From: Dacryopinax spathularia
Lineage: Eukaryota; Basidiomycota; Dacrymycetes; Dacrymycetales; Dacrymycetaceae
DNA length: 64,000 nt
NCBI GenBank assembly: GCA_037974965.1
Contig: JBBPFI010000009.1
Span: 248,001 to 312,000 of the forward strand
Direction: 5' to 3'
Made by a program: the position numbers and the translations under genes. The number at the start of each line of letters is the position of its first letter. Position 1 is the first letter of the stretch. Shown here in pieces: positions 31,842 to 44,095 of the stretch. The notes below the pieces were generated by a model, which searched no databases, was not told the origin of the DNA, and saw only the letters and a program-made list of their open reading frames with translations.

Positions 31842-34800
31842 ATGCTGCCATCGATACCCCTCTTCTTCCTCTCCCTTCTCTCTTTCCTCACTCTCTCCAA
31901 CTCCCTCCCCTCCTACTCGCCAATATGGCATCGACCCTTGCTCGGCCCGCCTACGCTACCATCACAAATACACCGCGTGCCAGGCGAAAACAAGACCGTC
32001 ATCGTTGTCGCGAATGAGCGCGTCGCAGCAGGCTTGAACCCACGGAACGGAGATATAGTATGGCGGCAGCTGCATGAGCGTGACGAACCGGTTGTGAGGC
32101 ATGCTAGTTATGGCAAACGTGAGTCCTTACGCAGACGCGTCCGTTCCTACAAGCTGAGCAAATATATGCGCAGTAACAGCTACGCTATCCGGACCTGGAG
32201 GTTCCATCCTGCGGCTCTATGTACCGCATACTGGTGAGCTCCTACTCGAACGGCATCTACATGTACCGGGCGAAGCGCATATGTTCACTCCCGGCAACGT
32301 GGGCACTGGCCTGCAGTTCGTTGACGATCAGCTTATCGTCCTGAGCGGTGGGAACACCGTCAGGAAGGTCAGCTCTCGAGGTCTGCAGTGGACATGGAAG
32401 GCTGAGAAGTGCGTCCCTTCCCTCCTACTCTGCGCTACTGAGGCTGATGATTGGGCTGAAGGGAAGACGAGTCTTACCTGTTCGTATATGCGTCGTCATC
32501 GCATGTCCACCTGATCGGCTTGTCGTCCTCCCGCGAGGGCATACATACTGTCCTTTCCTTATCTGACGGCACCCTTGTTCATACCAGCCCACTGCCTCTT
32601 TCCACACACAACGGCGCATCCGACCCCCTTCTCCTGCACCCAGGCGTCATCATCGAGCTTCAGCAAGGGAAGCTGCACTCCGCCCTTCTATCTACTACTG
32701 GAAAGTCCAAGTCGCATACACTGTCCGGAAAATGGGAAAGCATACAAGACGTCGGCCTCGCTGCCTCTGGGCTCTGCGTCGGGCTCAAGGACGACGGAAG
32801 CGCGTTTGTTCTGCGCACTTCGGAAGATGGGACGTTGATGCCGGTATGGGAGTTTGCAGACAGCAAGCGTGCTGCTCTGTATACCGAGAGCGTGTTCGCG
32901 GGCGCTGTAGATAAGAGCGGATCAGCCCACATCGCCAGAGTATACTGGACGCATACACTCAACGTACGTCATTTCTTGACAATCCTCTTCTCCTCTACCA
33001 GAAGGAGGAAGCTGGAGACTGATGAATGTCGACAGATGGCAAGCATCCACATGTGGAGTGACGCGGGATTGGGAGGCAAAGGCATGGTCACTGGTTTCAC
33101 ATTTCCCTTCCACACCAAGCAGCACGGTACCCTACGCTCTGTACGTGGTTTTCCTTATCTGACCGAGTCTGGCATCGGTCTAACTTCGGCTAGATCGCGC
33201 TCGAAGTAGGCATCCCACCGCAAGGCCCAAACAAGCCCGTTCCTCGCTTCCTCGTTCACACGAGTACAGGCGCAATACAGCTTTGGCAGGACGACAAGCT
33301 CCAGTGGACGCGGGAAGAAGGTCTCGGTGACCTCGTCGGCGGCGTGGCCTGGGCCGACGCCGAGGGAGAGCTGCCCAGTACGCCGGTGGCTGTCACAGGC
33401 AAGGGAATGGGCGAGCTTGGCGTTGGTGATGCGCCTGAGCGGCTTGTTGACCGCTGGGCTAGGCAATTCGCCGGCATTTGGGTGCGTGAATTGATATTTT
33501 TCTCTTGGAAGTAAACTCTAAATTTCCTTTTTCCTTGGTGCATTTACAGAAACTACCAGGATACACGATCTCATTTTTCCTCCGGTTTGTCGAGAGTGTC
33601 CTCCCGTCGTCCTCCGGTTCTTCGACCCAGCTCCAGCACGCCCTGCACAAGCTCGCGCTCCTCGCTTCCTCCTGCGGGAAGCTGTACGCCCTCGACACTT
33701 CCTCCGAGGGCAAGATCGTGTGGGAGCGCATATTGGGCATCAGCGGCGCTCCGAATGGTGAAGGTGAAGTCGATGTACGATGGGTCGGCAGCGTAGGCGG
33801 CGTTGGCTGGGTCGTCCTTGGTCATCGGAAGGAAAAAGATGTGCGAACTGTTTTCTTCACTTTACTGAAATCCTCCTTTGATGGATAGAATATAGGGAAT
33901 CAAGACGGCGGCTTGGAGCATCGTGCCTTCCACCGGCGCGATCTACCCGCCTCCAGGGCGTGAGGGTACCACTAATGGCCTGACCCTCTTCTCCGGTCCC
34001 ATAACTGAAGCATTCATTCTACCGTCGGACGGCACATCGCACAACGAGACCGTCGTCATCATCTCGCAAGACAAGCAAGTCTATCTCTTCCCGGACGACG
34101 CTGCGCGCATTGCTTCTCTCTCGCATCGCGCCGAAGGCATCTACTTCTCCCTGCCCTTCTCCCACCCAGACGCATCCTTTAACCGTGCAGCGCTAGCGGG
34201 CTACGCGCTTGTTCCGTCACATGAATCGTTCACCGCACTTTCGACTTATTCTGCCCACCTGACTCCGTCACCAAAGAGCGAGCTGCTTGGCCTCGTTCGC
34301 GCAAAGCGAGGCAAAGTTGCGAGCCTCGGACGCGTCCTGGGCAACAAGAAAACGCTGTACAAGTACCTCAACCCTCATCTCGTCGTCGCGCTCACGCAAT
34401 ACCTCGCCCCAGCGGACGGCGCAGACTGGTGCGGGATCCACGTGGTTGACGAAGTCAGCGGGGCGGTGGTGTACGAATCCAGCGTGCGGAAGCCGGCTGG
34501 CAGGGAGTGTGATATTAGCGCAGTGATGGTAGACAATTGGTTGGTTTGGCATTTCTGGAACGATGGTGATTCCGGCGCGGCTGTCACGGGCGGAGGGATG
34601 CGAACGAAGGGATGGCGTATCGTGGTCGTGGAGCTCTATGAAGGTGAACCGGACGAAGTCACGCGGAGGTAAGTGCTGCAACCTTGCTCGAGAAAAATCG
34701 ACACTCACGCCTCTCGTCAGTGCGGAATTATCGAGTTTTGCGATCAACAGCACTCGCGTACACGCTATTTCTCAAACTTACGGGTTTCCCTCTGCGTGGA

Positions 34801-35368
34801 AGGCGGTGACCACAACATCCACGAAGTATGGAATCACATTGAAGGATATCGTCGGTAAGTTTTACGCGCCTTCCGCACAGGTTCTCGTCTGACGAGCGAG
34901 CAGTGGCCAACGATCGCCTGCAAATCCAAGCCTATCCCCACGCCTTGTTGGACCCACGGAGACCGGTTGGCAAGCTCAGCTCAGAAGACAAAGAAGAGCT
35001 ACTCGTTCCGTTCGACTCGGTAATATCTGACGATCCTCGCCGCACCGTCTCTCAGAACATACAAGTCATGGGTGTATCGCAGCTTTCGACAACCCCGACC
35101 GCTCTCGAGTCGACTTCACTCCTGCTCGGGAGTGGTCTGGACTTGTTCGTCGCGAGATTATCGCCTTCAAGCACATTTGATATCTTGAGCGAAAGTTTCA
35201 ACAAAACGCAGCTGATCTTGACTATTGTGGGACTTCTGGTGGCGATAGGGATTGTGAAGCCCATTGTGAGTCGCGCCTCATCTTATGGTTGATATTTAAT
35301 ATGCTGATTGTGCGCCATCCCAGGTCGAGAGCAAGAAAGTGCAGCAACGATGGTATAGTACAACCTAG
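31842..35368 (+). CDS. EMC1: ER membrane protein complex subunit 1
   Basis: The large luminal subunit of the EMC, the ER insertase for tail-anchored and multi-pass membrane proteins. It starts with a signal sequence (LPSIPLFFLSLLSFLTLSNS), followed by IWHRPLLGPP. PQQ-like propeller strands follow: VIVVANERVAAGLNPRNGDI, GTGLQFVDDQLIVLSGGN and KLYALDTSSEGKIVWER. The conserved DUF1620-type segment GNKKTLYKYLNPHLVVAL and GIHVVDEVSGAVVYESS come next. A C-terminal membrane span (TQLILTIVGLLVAIGIVKPI) ends in a short cytosolic tail ESKKVQQRWYSTT, joined through an intron with a GTGAGT donor. About ten short introns are needed; I checked only some boundaries. Confidence 0.85.
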
Positions 35369-35660
35369 AAGATATCTTACACAGTGATAGGATAATAATG
35401 GCATGCCTTGCGGCAATTGTGGATTCCTGGCGACTTCCGTCTCCTTCGCCGGCGGAATACTCTGTAAGCTAATGACGACGCTGCTAATTATTGTCTATCA
35501 TGGAGGAAAGGGTGCTCGCAAAGCGACAGAGAGCGGGATGACGGCTATGTCGCAGCAAAAGAAACCTGGCCAACCCCTTAATTGCACGCGGTATTTCTGT
35601 GCAACAATTTCTCCCAGGTGCCGTTCAGCTCATTCGCCTATCCCTAATACTGCCTACCTC

Positions 35661-36784
35661 TCACTGCCCAAAAGCCTTGTTCAGCCTTTCTACAGCGTCC
35701 TTCACGAACTCCTTCCCCTTGGCAGTCACCCCATCCAAGCTCGCAAAGTTATGCGGTACGCCCTCGTACACCTTCAGCTCGCTCTTCCCACCTTCCTTCA
35801 GCGTCTTCTCATGATACGCGATCCCCTCATCCTTCAAGAAGTCCAACCCGGCAACGGCGACAAACTGCGGTGCGAGTTTGGCGAAGTTCTCGGCCGGAGC
35901 ATGAATAGGACTCGCTTTCCATTCCTCAGGCGGGGCCTTGAACAAGCCGTAGAACCAGTTCATCCTCGAAGCAGGCAGAGCCGGCGCAAGTGCATACGCC
36001 TCCCTAGACGGGTAGGGCGCCTTGGGGTCGAGATCGGTACATGGCACGGTGAGCACCTGGTAAACGAGCGGGATAGGCGGGCTGGCCGTCGCCGCCATAT
36101 GCGACACAACGGCTGACAGGTGACCGCCGGCAGAACCACCACCAACTGCGATCCGGTTGGGGTCGATGCCAAGCAGAGATGGACCGGTTTTGTGCACCCA
36201 TTCGATCACACTCCAGGCGTCTTCGACCGCGGCGGGGTACGGGTGTTCCGGTGCGAGGCGGTAATCGACGCTGGCTACCACAGCGTTGCAGCCTGTACGC
36301 GCAGACTACGTCAGTATGCTGCTCGGCAGTCGCAAGGGTACGAAGGGGCGGGGCGAAGGATGAGAGTGCTCGGATCGAGCAAAAGAGGCTATTAGACAGG
36401 TAAAGCAAGAAACAAGTGCGCACCGATACAGAACTGCGTGGCAACACTCTCGCTACTCTCCGGGCTGCCCAGCACCCACCCACCACCATGATAATACACC
36501 ACGATCGGCCACCCGCCCTCCGGCCTCTCACCCGGGGGCGTATAAACCCTCACATTCGGCACCTTATCGATCACGCCCCTATAGTCCTTCACGCTCCCCA
36601 CCGGAAGGGGCGGGCTAGCACCAGAGCCGACGAGGTAGTGGTCCCGGATCGTCGGGTCGAATGGGGCAGTGTAGTCGAGCGCGGGAAGACCGAGAAGGGT
36701 GGTGTTGTAGTACTCGACGTAGTCGGCGTCCATGAGGGGGAGGACGGAGGGGTGGATAGGACCGACTTTGAGTAGGTAGGCCAT
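35661..36784 (-). CDS. Alpha/beta hydrolase of the HSL/acetylesterase type
   Basis: An esterase/lipase of the hormone-sensitive lipase family (alpha/beta hydrolase fold-3). Two exons (36424-36784 and 35661-36292) give 993 bases, 330 residues. The oxyanion-hole motif HGGGWVLGS, YRLAPEHPYPAAVED and the nucleophile motif GGGSAGG are intact. GLDFLKDEGIAYHE and GVPHNF supply the Asp and His of the triad. The substrate is probably a short-chain acyl or acetyl ester; the sequence does not say which. The start MAYLLKVGPIHPS is chosen; an in-frame upstream ATG-like extension (LLTLTLTLSSTTNAT) has no ATG of its own that fits better. A TATA-like box lies about 115 bases upstream. Confidence 0.88.
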
Positions 36785-37510
36785 TGTTGCGTTCGTAGTA
36801 GACGAGAGGGTAAGCGTCAAAGTGAGCAGCAAGTGAGCGTTCAGACTAAACGTGAGATGGGGATGCTGGATGTGTTAAGAAGGTCCGGGCAGCGAGTTTA
36901 AATATCCCAGCACGGGACAACGTCGCCCTCCACCGCAGGCATCGTTGAGACGATGAAACGATCCGATCAGACGATCACCTGCGCGTGCGCCTTCCCCAGC
37001 AAAGGCGTTGATTGGTCTTGACGAACCGAACCGAACAAAGCAGTCCGGGTTGCCTGCGGAAGTTGATCGCAGCACATGCATCTGCAACCATGCGTTACAG
37101 CATACAAGATAGAGATAGAGGGAGGTGTCGGGGAGATATTGTTGCGCATTGGCGAAGCCAAGGAGCTCGGGAGCGGTCGATATCTTATCGGCGTCGGCAG
37201 TCGCTCCGAGCCGAACAAGGGACTGCCGATGTGCTTCTTCGGACTTACGGAGAGCCGGATTATATCGTAGAGTATGTATGATGGGCGCTTATTGCGTCTC
37301 AGGTAGGAATGCTTATCATCAGCTTGGATAATGAATGAATGAACGAAGCGAGAGTACGATACCGTATGATGTGATGCTGATACGGCGATGATAACTCGGA
37401 TGGGCAGTGGGGCTGGTATCACCCGCGAACGTTTTGCAAAGGTATTCATGCGATGGTATGGTCTAACATCGTAGAAGAGAATCAACGTTGTCTATACATG
37501 TACCCGCTCC
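36785..37510. other. Intergenic region with TATA-like box
   Basis: About 725 bases between the esterase start and the 3' end of the OGFr-domain gene. TATTTAAA (minus strand, 36898-36905) is a plausible TATA box for the esterase. A 172-residue minus-strand open frame at 36967-37485 has no recognisable feature. Confidence 0.4.
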
Positions 37511-38767
37511 TCACGCACCAGCGAGACTCTTCTCGGATGTAGCGGCCTGGGCGTCTCCGGCCGTGTCCAGCTGAGACGGTCCCTCGCTCTTAGGCTGGAT
37601 GACTCCCGCTGCACCAGCGCCAATCTCCGCTTCTCCAGCCCCAGCCTGGATCTCCTCATCACCCCACCTGCCCATCCTCGCAAACCGCCTCACCGCCTCT
37701 CTGTAACCTACCATCCCCCATTCCCTTTCCCCCGCCCTAACACTACTAATCACACTCCTCACCCACTCCCTTACGGCATCATCCCTCAAACAATGCCTCC
37801 AATACCCGTCCATGCTCCTCACTAGCCCTGCTGCTCGTAGCCTTGGCTTCGTATAGGCGTCGTGAGGAGAAGGATGTTGGAGTGCGAGCACGAAGAGGAG
37901 GAAGGAGGGGACATAGTGCGGGTGGGCGAGTTCGTGCAGACATTTGAGGATACGGGTTATGCCTGTCAAATCACTTTATCAGCCCACGTTCGATGCGCAA
38001 AGAGGCTCGAAACAGGCTATATGCGCGCATATATGCAGGTATAGGTGCATATATGCGTGTAACGAAGGCGAGACGGAGACATACGGAGGTAGTTGTGCAT
38101 GCTATGCTCGAGATTGTAGAACCGTGCTGGCCAGCCAGCATCTGACTTCTCATCTGCGTCTGTCACGTCGAGTTCTCCAGTGCGCTCGTCCACCAGTCGC
38201 ATGCCATAAAAGGCTAGCATTATCCCTACACCATCTCGTCAGCTCGCTGCGGTAGGAAAAGAGAAACAGTCAAGACGTACGGTAAGACTCCCGCAAGCGT
38301 TCCATGATCATCGGATCCCGTACCATCCTCCCAATCTCGTGCACTTGCAGAGGCTTCGCCCGCGGGTTCACCCCCTGCTCACGAATGGGAAACATCCACT
38401 GAATAAAATCATGTTTCCATTCCAGCTCGTCCCAATCTCCACGCAGGTCATTCTGCAGCGCGACGATGCCATCCGGTGCAGAGGCGGGGGAGGAGTAGAA
38501 CGTGTAGTTGGGCGCTTGGGATGGAGGTGTGCGGAGCTGAGATGGGTAAGAGGAGAGGAACTGGGCTATGTCCCGTGTGAGCGGTGCGGAGGGGGAGAGG
38601 AGAGCTGGAGTGGGGTGCATCTTATGCGGTTGGGGTATGGAGGGGAGGTGGACGTGTCGTGATGCAGCACAATGGATGGTTCGTTGTTGGAGGACGATAG
38701 AAGGGGAGAAGATCGATCGCCGCAGAGCTGTCGATCTCCAGATATGAGCACGAGCAGGTAGAGTCAT
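37511..38767 (-). CDS. Opioid growth factor receptor (OGFr) domain protein
   Basis: Three exons (38281-38767, 38085-38225 and 37511-37962) sum to 1080 bases, 359 residues. The OGFr conserved domain is clear: LRGDWDELEWKHDFIQWMFP, VNPRAKPLQVHEIGRMVRDP, MLAFYGMRLVDERTGEL, ARFYNLEHSMHNYLRITRIL and LKCLHELAHPHYVPSFLLFV. In animals the domain belongs to a receptor for met-enkephalin; in fungi its role is unknown. The N-terminus before the domain (PARAHIWRSTALRRSIFSPS) is Arg-rich and free of acids and could target mitochondria. Alternatively translation may begin at the later Met before HPTPALLSP. The C-terminus is Ala/Gly/Ser-rich and disordered. Confidence 0.85.
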
Positions 38768-39155
38768 CGACAAGAGTCATGCATCGCGCTTTCTGCCCGA
38801 ATCGCGGTTCTTACGACTTCCAGTCACAAAGACACTCAGGAATTCGGGTTCCGACCAGAATCACGTGCAGAGACAAGGGTCCTTCTGTCGAGTTCTGATT
38901 AACGCCGAGAGGCGCGTTTGGGAATGACGTAGGCGCGTCCTGCGGCGATCCTCTCGTTCTTGCCCCGTCTCGTACCGGTCATCACGCGAGCACAGGTTCT
39001 TCGTCGTTCGTATTGTTCGCCATAAGGTCGAAGCAACACATTCAACAAGGAAGAGCCGCTCACGTCTACCGCGCTCACTGAACCACCTCAACATCCTCTG
39101 CTTCTCTCAATCTTTAGCCGCCAGACAACGCACCACTGACGAGGTCGTTCCAACG
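38768..39155. promoter_or_regulatory. Divergent promoter region
   Basis: About 390 bases between the OGFr-domain gene (-) and a small + strand gene. It contains ATCACGTGCAG (a CACGTG box near 38860) but no other clear signal. Confidence 0.35.
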
Positions 39156-39386
39156 ATGTCGCTCAATCCCCCTCGCGATCCCCAACCTGAGACCAACTCA
39201 GGCACCCAAACACCCAACAGCGAGCCGATCGGTTCCGCTCTTGATCGAGCAGCAGAGAAGATCGTTGCTTCTGGCAAGCAGCCCGTGGCGAACGTAGCGC
39301 GCGAGATTGGGGCTGATGCGGGTAGCGAAGAGAAGAACGATGGATTGGCTCGAACAGGCGGGTTGGAGGGGGTTGAGGAGGAGTGA
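39156..39386 (+). CDS. Small acidic protein of unknown function
   Basis: A single open frame of 76 residues starting MSLNPPRDPQPETNSGTQTP. The middle, IGSALDRAAEKIVASGKQPV then ANVAREIGADAG, looks helical, and the end is acidic (GLEGVEEE). It is preceded by a pyrimidine-rich leader with a usable start context (acgATGtcg). No family is recognised, and no intron is needed. Length and composition could also arise by chance, hence the moderate confidence. Confidence 0.4.
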   Translation: MSLNPPRDPQPETNSGTQTPNSEPIGSALDRAAEKIVASGKQPVANVAREIGADAGSEEKNDGLARTGGLEGVEEE

Positions 39387-40052
39387 GCGTTGAGGGCTTT
39401 AGGCTACAAAAGAATCAGGTGGAGATGACCGTTGATGGCTTCCTAGTGTGGTGGTGTCGAGATCGTTTGTCTCCAAGGTTCGCTCCAGAATGCCATGCAA
39501 GGCTTGATATTGTCTTATACTGGCCAGTCCGAATGAATATCGCCCAGTATTAATGTGACCTCCCGCAAGGGTTCTCGTGTTTCAAGCAGCTTGGCCAGAC
39601 CGCTGCCCACTTGATCGCCCGGCCTGCGTCATCAATGACCATCATGGGCACGATCATCGATCGGAGTCAGCTTCAACGAGTTTGCCCCTCATGAGAGTCG
39701 CGACGTGAGGCAGCACGTGCCCCATCGCAGATTGAAAACGGCTCGCGTGACGCGTTCTTGCGCGATGACTGCAAGACCGTACAAGACCTCACTACATGCT
39801 CTTACGGACAGCGCAGAGGAAGGTCCTCCTTCGCTGTTATCCAAGAAGAGGCGATACTACGGGCGTATGCAACGACTTCATACTCGCAAGCAGCCTGCCG
39901 AGGGGAAAAAGAACGGCTGCGGAGTCCTTCGCAAACAGTCAAGCTCATCATGTTGAATTACATCAAACTATGCATAGTTACCATTACAAGCCCAAATGTA
40001 CAGTAGCTAGCCGGAGTTCACATCCTCCTCTCCCTGCAGTGCTCATACACAG
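39387..40052. other. Intergenic region, no gene recognised
   Basis: About 670 bases between the small acidic gene and the 3' end of the glycosyltransferase-like gene. The overlapping short open frames near 39705-40056 lack any motif. Confidence 0.4.
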
Positions 40053-42131
40053 CTAGGTCAGCTCCGCCGTCCTCGGATCCTTCCCCAACTCCACTCGTCT
40101 ATTAAGCACCCCGCCACTAACGCTACTCAACTGACATCCCAAAGTCAGACCTCTATCCACAGCGGAAGCCCGAAGCAACGAGAGAAAAGCGTACCTTACT
40201 GCCATAGAAGAACGCTGCCCGCGCCATGATCTCCTGCTCGACCTGGGAGAGGATATCCGTAAACAATAGTGGCCAGCCGACGAGTTCTTCCCTGTCTTCC
40301 GGGGTGAGCAGGTCAGAGAGCAGGACACCGCCGTATTCCCTTATAAGGGCGAGGGAAGTAGCGTTCCTATCATCCGTAGCAATGTAGAACCTGCACGGGT
40401 TGAGCCCTCATGAGCGACAGGCAGCAAGAAGGACAAGGGGTAGAGCAGGGGGACATACGGATCATCCATCGCTGGCGGGTCGAGCGCCCACATACTTTCG
40501 TCCGCCTCGAAACCCGATATTCTCGGTTTCCGCGCGGGCGTATGCATTTGGATGTACTCCAGAATCTGTCGGCCGTGTTCTAGCTGGTACCGGACAGACG
40601 CGAGGTGCGTCTCGAGGGATTGAGAGGGCGCCCAGCCGTATCGGACAACTATCGACATGCATCAGCATAGGGGGACACACCGCAATATCCAAGGCAGGCT
40701 CACAGTCGCCTCGACGCATATGCGCTGCGGACCACATCCTCCCTCCTACCAACTCTCTCATCCTCTCCGCCAGCCTCGCACCAAGCCTCTCCACCTCCGG
40801 CAACGGGCGCACGTCCCTTATCGCCATCGTCGCAAACCGATTCGCCTCCTCCGCACTCGAGAAATACATCGCCCCCGGCGGTCTATGCAGATGCACCTCC
40901 CCCCTCAAATGAACGATCCTCTCCTTCCTCCCCCTAAACTCGTCCGCGAACGCCACTGTCTTCTTGGGGTCTACGACGAACGAAGAGGGCTGGGCGACCG
41001 TCTTGCTCATGTCGTACGGCGCTCCCAGCGTGTATACCCGCTCGTACCCCGCCCACCGGAGGGCAGTCTCGACTTCTGTGTCCTCGAGCCCGGAACCGAG
41101 GTCGCGCTTTATGTAGGCCGACGCTTCGGGCCAGGCTATGGGGAGTCCTTTTTCGAGGGACTTGAGGAGCGGCTCCAGGGAGGCGAGGGTTTGTTGGATG
41201 ACTAGCTCGGCGCCTCGTGGTGGGGTTTGGGGAGGCGGCAAGGGGCGGTCGATGCGGATTGTATTGGCCGGTTCGTACTCTTCGTTCCGAATGCGGTGGA
41301 TGGTGAGCGGCAGGCGGGTAGAGTTGGTCTCACCCGCCGTCGTGTGCGCAGAAAGAGGCAGTTCAAGCGGGAAACTCCCGTTGCCCAACTCCCACCCTTC
41401 CTCCAACCCTTCCAGCAGACCAAACTCCTCCCCCGTCAACACCCTCCACCCACTCCCTCTCAACCGATCAAGATCGACCATCCTCCCAATCGGCACCACC
41501 CAAGCCTGCTGTTCCTCGTCCGGCAAGTCCCTCCACTCATCCGTCCCGACCGCGTCGCCCCTGTTCACCTGAGGGGCAAAGGCCGCACAGGCTTCGTGTG
41601 CGTATTCGCAGGAACGGAGGTAGACGTGTGAGGGGAGGAGGAGGGTGCGGTTGAGGAGGTAAGACTGCCAGAGGGAGGCCTCGAGGATGTAGCGGATGTT
41701 GTTCCATCCTAGCCAAAGGCTGTAGCGAGCGGGCAAATGTGAAATCAGTAAATGTATGCGCTTGTTTGAGGAAGAGGAACTGACCTCCAGTCGCGGGCGT
41801 AGTACCCCTCGGTCCGCTCCACCATCCCTCGTAGCAGCTCTAGTCGTTCTCCCTCACTCATCTTTCCCATTGGTGGCATCAGGCCCGCCGCCGTCGCACG
41901 ACCATCCCACCACCCCTCCCGCAGCCCATCAAGCGCAACAGGCGAATCAAACACCAACAGCCCCAACAGCGCCGACACCGACGCGAGCGTCACACACACC
42001 AGTCCCAGCACAAGATTCGACCGATACGACCTCGGCGGATGGACATACAGCAGCGGAAAATATGCCAGGCTCGGCGAAGGCGGCCCCGAGCTGGTCGGGA
42101 GGAGGATATAGGACGATGACGACGAGCGCAT
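40053..42131 (-). CDS. Type II membrane glycosyltransferase, fucosyltransferase-like
   Basis: Five exons (41785-42131, 40704-41719, 40459-40648, 40195-40390 and 40053-40130) total 1827 bases, 608 residues. A short cytosolic Ser/Pro-rich tail precedes one membrane span (SNLVLGLVCVTLASVSALLG), the Golgi type II layout. The lumenal part has SLWLGWNNIRYILEASLW near its N-terminus and LRRGD-like AAHMRRGDFVRYG, the nucleotide-sugar motif of O-fucosyltransferase-fold enzymes. FYIATDDRNATSLALIREY and AFFYGSKLSSVSGGVLNRR, typical of the C-terminal Rossmann half, follow. It probably glycosylates proteins or glycans in the Golgi; GDP-fucose as donor is inferred from the fold only. Confidence 0.8.
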
Positions 42132-42822
42132 TGTTCACCCTTGCTTGCGGTTGAGACTGGGAGTGGGGGCGCTCGAGCTTGAGAGGGAGAACCTCGCGCT
42201 CCAAGTCAGTGGGGATCGACGCCGAGTGAATCGAGTGCGACTTGGCGAGGTGGATGCATAAGACAGTTGGGGGTGTTTTGTGCTGCCAGACTGATGTTGA
42301 CCCATTTACGAGAGAGGTGTCAGACTCCTGCTGAGTTAGCAAGGCACCTCTGTCCACCGTTCAGAGCAAAAGTAGGCGCATATACCCGGCAGAAGTCGAG
42401 GTGGACAGAGCCTCGACGTCTCTGAGAGGGCGGCATAACACGTCCATTGGGTGAGGAGTGAGCGATGCTGCGGAGTGGGTTATTTCGGGTATGTCGCAGT
42501 CGGTTGTCTTATAAGGGTCGCGTTTGGATGGTGGGCGCGTCGGTGCTTCCGGAAGACACGACGCGTCGCCCACGTCGAGTCCTTCTATATGTGGAAAATG
42601 CCTATAACTAACCGTAACTAACGTGCAGCGCATACTGTTTTTCACCGGAGACGGTAGATGGCCATTGGAGGTGTGGTCAAACGATAAGAAGCCAGCTGTA
42701 AAACTTTGATGTGCGCGACAGTGCAGCAACATGAGTGCTCCTCGATGACTCGTACCCTCCTCGGCCATAAGTAATGGGCATAGGTGACGCACAAACAGCG
42801 CAAAGTCCAACCATGCGTGGCT
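42132..42822. other. Intergenic region, no gene recognised
   Basis: About 690 bases between the glycosyltransferase start and the 3' end of LCL3. A 149-residue minus-strand open frame at 42361-42810 has no motif and sits where the promoter of the glycosyltransferase gene and the terminator of LCL3 should be. Confidence 0.4.
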
Positions 42823-44095
42823 TCAGAACAACAGCCTAAACGGCCAGACATTCCTCCACCCCCTCCTAGGCTCCGGGTCCATCTCCTTCCCCTTCTCCAG
42901 CTCCTCCCCCTCCGCCCCACCAGCCGCATACCGCCGCTTATAATGCGCCGGACTCTCATAAATACTCATCTTCGCCCACATCCCGCGTTTCGCTTTCCTT
43001 CACATACTGGTCAGTTATCCGTGCGTGTAGGTAGGGAAGGAGAAGAAGGACGGACTTGGCTTCTTCTTCTACTTTTTGGAAATCTTCTACTGCCCATTTT
43101 CCGTATTCTGCCCCGGCTTGCGTGTAGGTCGTCGCTAGCCCCGCTCGGAGCATCTCGATCCCAATATTCGACCCCGATTTGAGCCAGAGCGGGAGTCCCC
43201 ATTTCTGGGCGACGACTACCGCTACCTGCGCGCGATTAATCAGCACTCCTTGTCACCACGCGAGTGCGGAAGGAGAGGGAGAAGGGATGAGTCAGAGAGA
43301 GTAGGACGTACAACCCTTCCATACTGATCCCTCCGTATAAGCTGACAATAAACAATCCTCCCCTCCACCTGCGCCTTAAGCCAATCGAGCGCTTCCTGCC
43401 CATAAGGCTGCGCCGGTCTGCCGAAATGCGACAGCTATAACAAAGCGCGCTCAATACCCCTTCCGTACACTCAGGTAAAGAGGGGTTTGAGCGCACCTCT
43501 GGGGCATCTATGCCCGCTATCCGGATATGGATTGTTTGCGCTTTGAGCTCTGCACCATTTGTTAGAATATAGGGTAGGGGGGGAGGGGAGGAGGAGGAGA
43601 AGGGGAGAGCGCACCTGCTGGCGTATCAGGTACTTTTCGCCATCGCCCCCAGGTGAGGATGGGAGTATGGAACAGCCTAAAGTTGTCCGCGTCGCCGACA
43701 CTAACTTCCCGCCCCAGTCAGCTCACTCCTTCTCTTCCCTTACAAGTGAAGCAGGTTGGAGGAGAAGAGAGAAGGAGCAAAGCGCACCTGGTCACCCTGC
43801 CCCTTACCCATCTACGCTCCGCCAAGATCCCCGGATTCACCCAGTCCGAATTAGGGATCCTCTTCAGATACCTCGCATATACCCTCACACCCAGGAGGGT
43901 ACATGCAGTGGAGAGCGCGGCGGTCGAGAGGATTAGGTAAGGGTGGTCAATGATCGATTGGATAAGGGGGGCGGTGAGGGGATGTCGGTCTGAGGACAAG
44001 GCTTGCCGGGGTGGGGGTGTTGAGGTGCTTGCAGAGGGGTTGAAGAGGGAGGAGAGGAAGGAGGGGCGGTCTTTGTCTGCGGTTGTGGGTGCCAT
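42823..44095 (-). CDS. LCL3: Mitochondrial membrane endonuclease LCL3 (SNase fold)
   Basis: A membrane-anchored staphylococcal-nuclease-like protein of fungi, named for long chronological lifespan in yeast. Six exons (43788-44095, 43615-43700, 43497-43549, 43312-43434, 43056-43225 and 42823-42997) give 915 bases, 304 residues. After a Ser/Pro-rich start there is one membrane span ([20 protein letters not shown]). The nuclease core follows: [26 protein letters not shown], a stretch with [30 protein letters not shown] and [28 protein letters not shown] comes near the end. The Asp, Arg and Glu residues typical of the Ca-dependent active site ([21 protein letters not shown]) are present. Confidence 0.9.

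Noticed and set aside
36967-37485. 172-residue minus-strand open frame
   Set aside because: No recognisable domain; it overlaps the promoter side of the esterase gene.
42361-42810. 149-residue minus-strand open frame
   Set aside because: No motif and no convincing start; probably intergenic chance.
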